Below are positions 6,498-11,077 of a stretch of DNA of 11,077 nt, piece by piece. The translations under genes were made by a program, and so were the position numbers. Location: assembly GCA_021786265.1 (NCBI GenBank), contig JAJYNP010000255.1, positions 1 through 11,077 of the forward strand, given 5' to 3'. Under the pieces are notes generated by a model. That model saw nothing but the letters and a program-made list of their open reading frames with translations. It had not been told where the DNA came from and did not search any database. Source of the stretch: Chloroflexota bacterium (GTDB lineage: Bacteria > Chloroflexota > Limnocylindria > Limnocylindrales > CSP1-4). The stretch's first letter is position 1. Each line of letters starts with the position of its first letter.

Positions 6498-6516
6498 TCC
6501 CGTGATCCACGCCGCA

Positions 6517-6555
6517 GGGGCCCGCGAGGTCGACATGCTTCGCCCTCCGGGCCCC
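6517..6555 (+). other. Strong intercistronic hairpin
   Basis: GGGGCCCG (6517-6524) pairs with CGGGCCCC (6548-6555). After a single bulged C, GAGG (6526-6529) pairs with CCTC (6544-6547), closing a 14-nt loop. This gives twelve base pairs, nearly all G-C. No T-run follows, so it is not a classic terminator. It lies 19 bases after the binding-protein stop and 41 before the permease start, the usual place for a stem that shields the upstream mRNA from 3' decay or partly attenuates transcription. The rest of the gap shows only the GGAG for GTG 6597. Confidence 0.65.
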
Positions 6556-6596
6556 CCGGCGACCTCCCCGCGCGCCGCGGCTCCGGAGCTGCTCCC

Positions 6597-7472
6597 GTGA
6601 GCCGGGGTCGCGTCCAGGCGGTCTGGTCGACCGTCTTCCTCACGCCGGGAGTCGGCCTGATCACGCTGTTCGTGTTCATCCCGATCGTGCTCACGGCGTG
6701 GATCAGCCTTCACCAGTGGTCGATGTACTCGCCGCTGGGGAGCATGAGCTACGTCGGGCTGGCAAACTACGCCGACGTCATCGGCGACCCGGTGTTCCAG
6801 CAGGCGCTGCTGAACACGTTCGTCTACGCGGTCGCGAGCATACTGCTGATCGTCCCGCTGTCGGTCTTCTTCGGGATCTTCCTGTACCGACCGGCGATCC
6901 GCGGGCGCTCTCTGCTGCGGACGCTGCTGTTCTCGACCTACATGGTTCCCACCGTTGCCGTCGCGATCGTCTGGGGCTACCTCTACTCGCCGATCTACGG
7001 CCCCATCGACCAGCTCCTCTCGATCGTCCACCTGCCATCGCAGGCATGGCTCGGGTCGGCGAACGAGGCGATGCTCTCGATCATCATCCTGAACATCTGG
7101 CAGACGCTCGGGTACTACACGGTGCTCGTGCTCGCCGGGCTCACGCAGATCCCGCAGGACTACTACGACGCGTCGGCCATCGACGGAGCGGGGACGCTCG
7201 GTCAGACGAGGTACGTCACGATCCCGCTGCTGCACCGCACGCTCGTGTTCGTCATCGTGATCGCCGCGATCAACACGCTGCAGGTGTTCGACCCGATCTA
7301 CGTGCTGACGCAGGGCGGCCCGGTCAACGCCACGAACGTGCTGACGTACGACATCTACCAGACCGCGTTCCAGTTCGGGCGCGCCGGCGCCGCGAGCGCG
7401 ATGGCGATCCTGCTGCTGATCGTGCTGCTGGTCGCGGTCACGACATTCCTGCGGGTCACCCGGGAGGACTGA
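6597..7472 (+). CDS. Sugar ABC transporter permease, MalF/UgpA type
   Basis: First membrane subunit of the CUT1 importer, 291 residues. It starts at GTG with GGAG eight bases upstream (6585-6588). Six hydrophobic segments are visible, near 12-37, 72-97, 107-130, 158-182, 213-236 and 266-284. Landmarks are TPGVGLITLFVFIPIVLTAW (16-35), SYVGLANYADVIGDPVFQQALLNTFVY (51-77), and the EAA coupling loop YYDASAIDGAGTLGQTRYVTIPLL (189-212), with the conserved Gly and I-P that dock the ATPase. It is followed by FDPIYVLTQGGP (231-242), characteristic of the MalF/UgpA/LacF group. It lacks the long periplasmic insert of E. coli MalF. Its TGA overlaps the ATG of the next permease. Confidence 0.95.
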   Translation: MSRGRVQAVWSTVFLTPGVGLITLFVFIPIVLTAWISLHQWSMYSPLGSMSYVGLANYADVIGDPVFQQALLNTFVYAVASILLIVPLSVFFGIFLYRPAIRGRSLLRTLLFSTYMVPTVAVAIVWGYLYSPIYGPIDQLLSIVHLPSQAWLGSANEAMLSIIILNIWQTLGYYTVLVLAGLTQIPQDYYDASAIDGAGTLGQTRYVTIPLLHRTLVFVIVIAAINTLQVFDPIYVLTQGGPVNATNVLTYDIYQTAFQFGRAGAASAMAILLLIVLLVAVTTFLRVTRED

Positions 7473-8359
7473 TGGCGACGCGCCAGGCACGCGGCTCCGA
7501 CTCGCGCGCCCCCGAGCGCACCGGCTCGCTGCTGCGCCGTGTGCCGCTCCGGGCCACGCAGTACGCGCTGCTCGTCGCGACCGCGCTGGCGGCCATCTTC
7601 CCGATCTACTGGATGATCGCGTCGAGCCTCAAGTCGCCCGACGAGCTCACGGCGCTCCCGCCGACCTGGCTCCCGGCACACGCCTCCATCGAGGCGTACC
7701 GGACCGTGTTCTCGGTGATCCCGTACGCGCAGGCGTTCCTGAACTCGTTCGTGATCGCGGCGGGCGACACCGTCGCGATCGTCGTCACGAGCATCATGGC
7801 CGGGTACGTCTTCGCGAAGTACTCGTTCCGCGGGCGCGACGTCCTCTTCTACGCGGTGCTCGCGACGATGTTCGTGCCGACGATCGTCACGCTCGTGCCC
7901 CTCTACCACGTGATGCAGTCGCTCGGGCTGGTCGACTCGTACCCGGGCGTCATGCTCCCCCAGCTCGCGAACGCGTTCGGGATCTTCCTCATGCGACAGT
8001 TCATCCGCGGCGTGCCGGACGAGCTCATCGACGCTGCCCGCGTGGACGGGGCGTCGGAGTGGCGCGTCCTGTGGACGATCGTGACCCCGCTCCTGACGCC
8101 TGCCGTCGCCACGCTCGTGCTGTTCGCGTTCGTCTACCAGTGGAACAGCTTCCTGTGGCCGCTGACGATCCTCCAGTCCGACCAGAAGTTCACGATCGTG
8201 CTCGCGATGAGCCGCCTGCTCTCGTACACGTCGAGCATCCAGTTCCAGAACGTGGTGATGGCGGGAGCCGTGATCAGCGTCCTGCCCAACACGCTCCTGT
8301 TCCTGTTCCTCCAGCGGTTCTTCATCGCGGGCCTGGCGCAGTCGGGGATCAAGGGATGA
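7472..8359 (+). CDS. Sugar ABC transporter permease, MalG/UgpE type
   Basis: Second membrane subunit, 295 residues, forming a heterodimer channel with the product of the preceding gene. ATG 7472 shares its A with the preceding TGA, and GGGAGGA (7462-7468) precedes it. After an Arg-rich cytoplasmic start come six hydrophobic segments (near 30-50, 88-112, 124-146, 157-174, 203-225 and 260-284). Landmarks are FPIYWMIASSLKSPDEL (43-59), NSFVIA (91-96), GYVFAKYSFRGRD (111-123), MFVPTIVTLVPLYHVMQSLGLVDSY (133-157), and the EAA loop ELIDAARVDGASEWRVLWTIVTPLL (184-208). FAFVYQWNSFLWPLTIL (218-234) is a family signature. Its stop overlaps the ATG of the kinase-like gene by four bases (ATGA), so translation is probably coupled. 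Confidence 0.95.
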   Translation: MATRQARGSDSRAPERTGSLLRRVPLRATQYALLVATALAAIFPIYWMIASSLKSPDELTALPPTWLPAHASIEAYRTVFSVIPYAQAFLNSFVIAAGDTVAIVVTSIMAGYVFAKYSFRGRDVLFYAVLATMFVPTIVTLVPLYHVMQSLGLVDSYPGVMLPQLANAFGIFLMRQFIRGVPDELIDAARVDGASEWRVLWTIVTPLLTPAVATLVLFAFVYQWNSFLWPLTILQSDQKFTIVLAMSRLLSYTSSIQFQNVVMAGAVISVLPNTLLFLFLQRFFIAGLAQSGIKG

Positions 8360-9261
8360 CGGACGATCCGCTCGCGCTCGCGATCGACATCGGCGGCACG
8401 AAGATCGCGCTGGGGCTCGTGACTGCCGACGGCGACCTCGTCGCGTCCGAACGCTTCGCCACGCCCCGCGGGCCCGCCTCCGCTGCCGCACGCACCGTGC
8501 TCGAACGGGCGCGCACGTTCGCCGCCGATGCTGGGCCGGTTGCTGCCGGAATCGTGCTGCCCGCGGTCGTCCGCGACGGGGTCATTGCGTGGGCCGCCGA
8601 GAGCATTGACGGGTGGCAGGGGCTGCCGTTGCGCGCGCTGGCCGAGGAGATGCTGCACATCCCGGCGGTCGGCGAGTTCGATGGGTACGCCGCGACGCTC
8701 GGCGAGGCCTGGCGGGGCCACGCGCGGGGCTACCCGGACGCCGTGATCGTGATCGTGGGAACGGGCGTGGGAGCCGGGATCATGCACGAGGGGCGGCTGT
8801 ATCGGGGCCGGACGGCGATCGCCGGCGGGATCGGCTGGATCCGCTTTCCAACCCGCGACGGGCTGGGCCCCAAGCTCGAGGAGGTGGCGGCCGGGCCGGG
8901 AATTCTCGCCGCTGCCCGCGCCCGCCGCCCGGAGACCGCGTACCCGGACACCGAGGCGGTCTTCGCGTGCGCCGCCGACGGCGACGACGCCGCGGCGTCG
9001 GTCATCGAGCACGCCATGCGCGTGCTGGCGGCCGGGGTCGGCGCGGTTGTCGCCACGCTCGCGCCGGACATCGTCGTCCTCGGCGGCAGTGTTGGGGCTC
9101 GTCCCGACGTCGTCTCGGCCGTGCGCCGCCTGCTGCCGGACGTCACGCAACCGTTCGCGGCGGCCGGCACGCGGGTCGAGGGGTCCGCGCTCGGGCCGCT
9201 CTCCAGCCTGTACGGGGCCGCGCGCCTCGCCCATCTGTTCGTCCAGGGAAAGGAGCCCTAA
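8356..9261 (+). CDS. ROK-family sugar kinase-like protein, atypical active site
   Basis: ROK proteins phosphorylate hexoses or amino sugars with ATP in the cytoplasm. This 301-residue protein has the actin-like ATPase fold motifs: phosphate-1 LAIDIGGTKIALGLV (8-22), phosphate-2 VIVIVGTGVGAGIMHEGRLYRG (130-151), and adenosine-type IVVLGGSVGARPDVV (239-253). The usual catalytic E-N-D appears as E107-F-D109, so the Asp is kept and the Asn lost. The sugar-contacting E-x-G-H reads G158-I-G-W161, and the zinc motif C-x-C-G-x-x-G-C is absent; the only Cys is 205. It may phosphorylate an unusual sugar, or have lost kinase activity. Its length is typical of ROK kinases and there is no DNA-binding domain, so it is not a ROK repressor. 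ATG 8356 overlaps the permease stop; its TAA overlaps the SIS gene's ATG. Confidence 0.88.
   Translation: MTDDPLALAIDIGGTKIALGLVTADGDLVASERFATPRGPASAAARTVLERARTFAADAGPVAAGIVLPAVVRDGVIAWAAESIDGWQGLPLRALAEEMLHIPAVGEFDGYAATLGEAWRGHARGYPDAVIVIVGTGVGAGIMHEGRLYRGRTAIAGGIGWIRFPTRDGLGPKLEEVAAGPGILAAARARRPETAYPDTEAVFACAADGDDAAASVIEHAMRVLAAGVGAVVATLAPDIVVLGGSVGARPDVVSAVRRLLPDVTQPFAAAGTRVEGSALGPLSSLYGAARLAHLFVQGKEP
9249..9255 (+). promoter_or_regulatory. Ribosome binding site for the SIS gene within the kinase gene end
   Basis: AAAGGAG ends five bases before ATG 9261, which shares its A with the TAA (9259-9261) of the kinase-like gene. This fixes the SIS start despite a longer open frame upstream. Confidence 0.8.
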
Positions 9262-10010
9262 TGTCCGCGGAGCAGTATCTCGACAAGGCCGGGGCGCTCG
9301 TGCGCCGGATCTCGGAGACCCAGCTCGGGAACATCCGACAGGCGGCCGGGGTCATGGCCGACAGCGTCGCGGCCGGCGGCGTCGTCAACCTGTTCGGTAG
9401 CGGACACTCCGTGCTCCCGGTCATGGACGTCTTCCCCCGGTACGGGAGTTACCCGGCGTTTCGTCCGCTGATCGACTCGCGCCTGAGCTGGACGAACGTC
9501 CTCGGGTCGAGCGGCGTCAGCGAGCTGCTGTGGCTCGAGCGGACCGAGGGCTACATCCGGAACTTCCTGCAGAACTACCCCCTGTCGCCCGTCGACACGA
9601 TGGTGGTGTACTCGCACGGCGGACTCAACGCAGCGCCGGTCGAGGTCGCCCTGTACGCGCGCGAGCGCGGGCTGAAGGTCGTGGCCGTGACGTCGGCGGC
9701 GAACCTGCAGCTCAACCGGGCGACGCACTCGAGCGGCAAGCGGCTCGCCGACGTGGCGGACGTCGTAATCGACAACTGCGTCGACCCGATCGACTCCATG
9801 GTCGAGATCGATGGCTGGCCGGCGCCCGTCGCCGCCGGCTCGACGCTCGCCGTGATCGCGATCACGATGGCGCTGACGGCGGAACTCGCGGCGCAGCTGT
9901 CGGCTCGCGAGATCACGATGCCGGTGTTCGTGTCGCCGAACATCACGAGCGTCCCGAAGGACAACAACCAGCAGGTGTTCGAGGCCTACCGGAAGCGGAC
10001 CCTGCGCTGA
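9261..10010 (+). CDS. SIS-domain protein, UPF0309-like sugar-phosphate binding
   Basis: Protein of 249 residues with a SIS (sugar isomerase) fold resembling the UPF0309 group, whose members are often next to amino-sugar genes; the exact reaction is not established to my knowledge. Landmarks: VVNLFGSGHSVLPVMDVFPRYG (41-62), the phosphate-loop equivalent VVYSHGGLNAAPVEVALYARERGLKVVAVTS (115-145), HSSGKRLADVADVVIDNC (156-173), and GSTLAVIAITMALTAELAA (193-211). In canonical members the loop reads S-N-S-G-x-N; here it is YSHGGLN, so the Ser-Gly phosphate contact is altered. It does not carry the MurQ etherase signature. Directly coupled to the ROK-like gene, it probably acts on that enzyme's phosphorylated product, as isomerase, deaminase or lyase; this is an inference. 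Confidence 0.87.
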   Translation: MSAEQYLDKAGALVRRISETQLGNIRQAAGVMADSVAAGGVVNLFGSGHSVLPVMDVFPRYGSYPAFRPLIDSRLSWTNVLGSSGVSELLWLERTEGYIRNFLQNYPLSPVDTMVVYSHGGLNAAPVEVALYARERGLKVVAVTSAANLQLNRATHSSGKRLADVADVVIDNCVDPIDSMVEIDGWPAPVAAGSTLAVIAITMALTAELAAQLSAREITMPVFVSPNITSVPKDNNQQVFEAYRKRTLR

Positions 10011-10032
10011 CGCATCGGGAGGATGTCGGAGC

Positions 10033-11077
10033 GTGAGCGAGCCGAGGGCCACCGTCGTGGACGCGCACGCGGCTTCTGCGCGCCCGCTCCGTGATCCGCG
10101 CTCGATGGCGCTCGAGGCGGACCTCGCCGCTGCCCTCCGGGGCGAGGTGGGCTTCGACGCCGGGACGCGGGCGGTCTACGCCACCGACTCGTCCAACTAC
10201 CGACAGATCCCCATCGGCGTGGTCTTCCCGCGCGACCACGCCGACGTCGTGGCCGCCCTGCGGGTGTGCGCGGGGCACGACGTGCCGGTGCTCGCGCGCG
10301 GCACGGGCACGAGTCTGGCCGGCCAGGCGTGCAACGCCGCGGTCATCCTCGACACCAGCCGGCACATGACGCGGATCCTCGAGATCGACCCCGAGACGCG
10401 GACGGCGCGAGTCGAGCCGGGCGTCGTGCTCGACGACCTGCGGCGGGCGGCCGAGGTCCACGGCCTCACCTTCGGCCCGGATCCCGCCACGCACGCCTGG
10501 TGCACCTTGGGCGGCATGATCGGCAACAACGCCTGCGGCGCACACGCGCTCTTCGCCGGCAAGACGGTCGACAACGTCGAGCGCCTGCGGATCGTCCTGT
10601 ACGGCGGCGAGACGCTCGAGCTCGGCGCGTACGATGAGGCGGCGTACGCGGATGCCGTGGCCGGCGGCGGCCACCTGGCCGAGGTCCTCACGGGGCTGCG
10701 CGGGATCGCCAAGCGCTACGCGCCGCTCGTGCGCGAGCGCTTCCCCGACATCCCGCGCCGGGTGAGCGGCTACAACCTCGACGAGCTGCTGCCCGAGCGG
10801 GGCTTCCACGTCGCGCGGGCACTCGTCGGCTCCGAGTCGACGTGCGCGATCGTCACCGAGGCCACACTGCGCCTCTCGGTCAGCCCGCGGCACCGGCGCA
10901 TGGTCGTGCTGGGCTACTCGGACGTCTTCGCCGCCGCCGACGCGGTGCCCTCGCTGCTGGCGCACCCGCTGCTCGCGCTCGAGGGCTTCGACGTCACGCT
11001 CACCGAGCAGATGCGGGCACGCCCCCTGAACGTGGAGCACCTGCCGCTCCTCCCCGAAGGGCGCGGCTGGCTCGTGG
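10033..11077 (+). CDS. FAD-linked 2-hydroxyacid oxidase/dehydrogenase, N-terminal part (partial)
   Basis: Open to the right edge, 348 codons. The FAD-binding type-4 (PCMH) domain spans about 47-285: VYATDSSNYRQIPIGVVFPRDHADVVAAL (48-76), pyrophosphate loop ARGTGTSLAGQACN (88-101), IDPETRTARVEPGVVLDDL (118-136), HGLTFGPDPATHAWCTLGGMIGNNACGAH (143-171), and AGKTVDNVERL (175-185). This arrangement matches GlcD/D-2-hydroxyglutarate and D-lactate type enzymes, and most closely the long YdiJ-like proteins that carry C-terminal iron-sulfur (CCG) domains; whether these are present is outside the window. They oxidise a D-2-hydroxy acid and pass electrons to the respiratory chain. Start GTG 10033 has GGGAGGA nine bases upstream; ATG 10105 is an in-frame alternative. 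It lies 22 bp after the SIS gene, apparently in the same operon. Confidence 0.93.
   Translation, partial: MSEPRATVVDAHAASARPLRDPRSMALEADLAAALRGEVGFDAGTRAVYATDSSNYRQIPIGVVFPRDHADVVAALRVCAGHDVPVLARGTGTSLAGQACNAAVILDTSRHMTRILEIDPETRTARVEPGVVLDDLRRAAEVHGLTFGPDPATHAWCTLGGMIGNNACGAHALFAGKTVDNVERLRIVLYGGETLELGAYDEAAYADAVAGGGHLAEVLTGLRGIAKRYAPLVRERFPDIPRRVSGYNLDELLPERGFHVARALVGSESTCAIVTEATLRLSVSPRHRRMVVLGYSDVFAAADAVPSLLAHPLLALEGFDVTLTEQMRARPLNVEHLPLLPEGRGWLV

Noticed and set aside
5172..7490. Minus-strand open frame of 772 codons antisense to the sugar importer
   Set aside because: Its translation is dominated by Arg, Asp, Glu, His and Val with no domain pattern, as expected from the complement of GC-rich codons; the plus strand carries clear receptor and permease genes.
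8356..9261. ROK-type transcriptional repressor
   Set aside because: There is no N-terminal helix-turn-helix; the protein begins directly with the phosphate-1 motif.
9261..10010. MurQ N-acetylmuramic acid 6-phosphate etherase
   Set aside because: The MurQ loop G-A-G-T-S-G-R and surrounding signature are absent; the pattern fits the UPF0309 group instead.
1..11077. CRISPR array, transposon ends, tRNA or rRNA genes
   Set aside because: No regularly spaced repeats other than the coding 15-bp units, no transposase-like frame, and no cloverleaf or rRNA-like sequence was recognised by eye.

Overview
The window is a stretch of very GC-rich bacterial chromosome (G/C dominates third codon positions) with several short-linker lipoproteins and GTG/TTG starts beside ATG. 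The Ala/Pro/Ser/Thr-rich linkers after the lipobox cysteines fit a high-GC Actinobacteria-like or Chloroflexota lineage. This is an inference from style; no rRNA or other phylogenetic marker is present. I see no tRNA, CRISPR array, insertion sequence or phage gene.

Layout, left to right. (1) Positions 1-562 hold a minus-strand open frame running off the left edge, probably the end of an unrecognised gene. (2) A minus-strand gene (563-1147) encodes a small Cys-rich secreted lipoprotein of unknown function. (3) After a 278-bp divergent intergenic region with a strong inverted repeat comes a plus-strand block (1426-4164). It encodes a family-3 (polar amino acid type) solute-binding lipoprotein, a HisM/GlnP-type permease, and a MalK/UgpC/PotA-type ATPase with a C-terminal TOBE region. 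(4) Tail to tail with that block is a GntR/HutC-type repressor (4169-4984, minus). Its start codon lies inside a palindromic sequence shared with the divergent promoter region. (5) A plus-strand operon (5118 to beyond 11077) encodes a family-1 sugar-binding lipoprotein, two MalF/MalG-type permeases, a ROK-family kinase-like protein, a UPF0309-type SIS-domain protein, and the N-terminal 348 codons of a large FAD-linked 2-hydroxyacid oxidase.

Working model. The right-hand operon looks like uptake and first-step catabolism of a sugar or amino sugar, controlled by the divergent UTRA-domain regulator, which would sense a phosphorylated intermediate. The genes from the first permease to the SIS gene overlap by 1-4 bases, so they are translationally coupled. 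A strong hairpin between the binding-protein gene and the permeases could give excess binding protein. The operon has no ATPase of its own in the window. The MalK-like ATPase at 2995-4164, which sits oddly in an amino-acid-type transporter cluster, is the obvious candidate to energise it.

The most interesting points are the mismatched ATPase together with a degenerate EAA coupling loop in its neighbouring permease; the ROK protein lacking the zinc motif and the sugar-contacting E-x-G-H; the kinase/SIS/2-hydroxyacid-oxidase gene set; and the compact operator/promoter at the regulator's start codon, which suggests a leaderless transcript. I found no clearly novel defence, mobile or RNA-based system.
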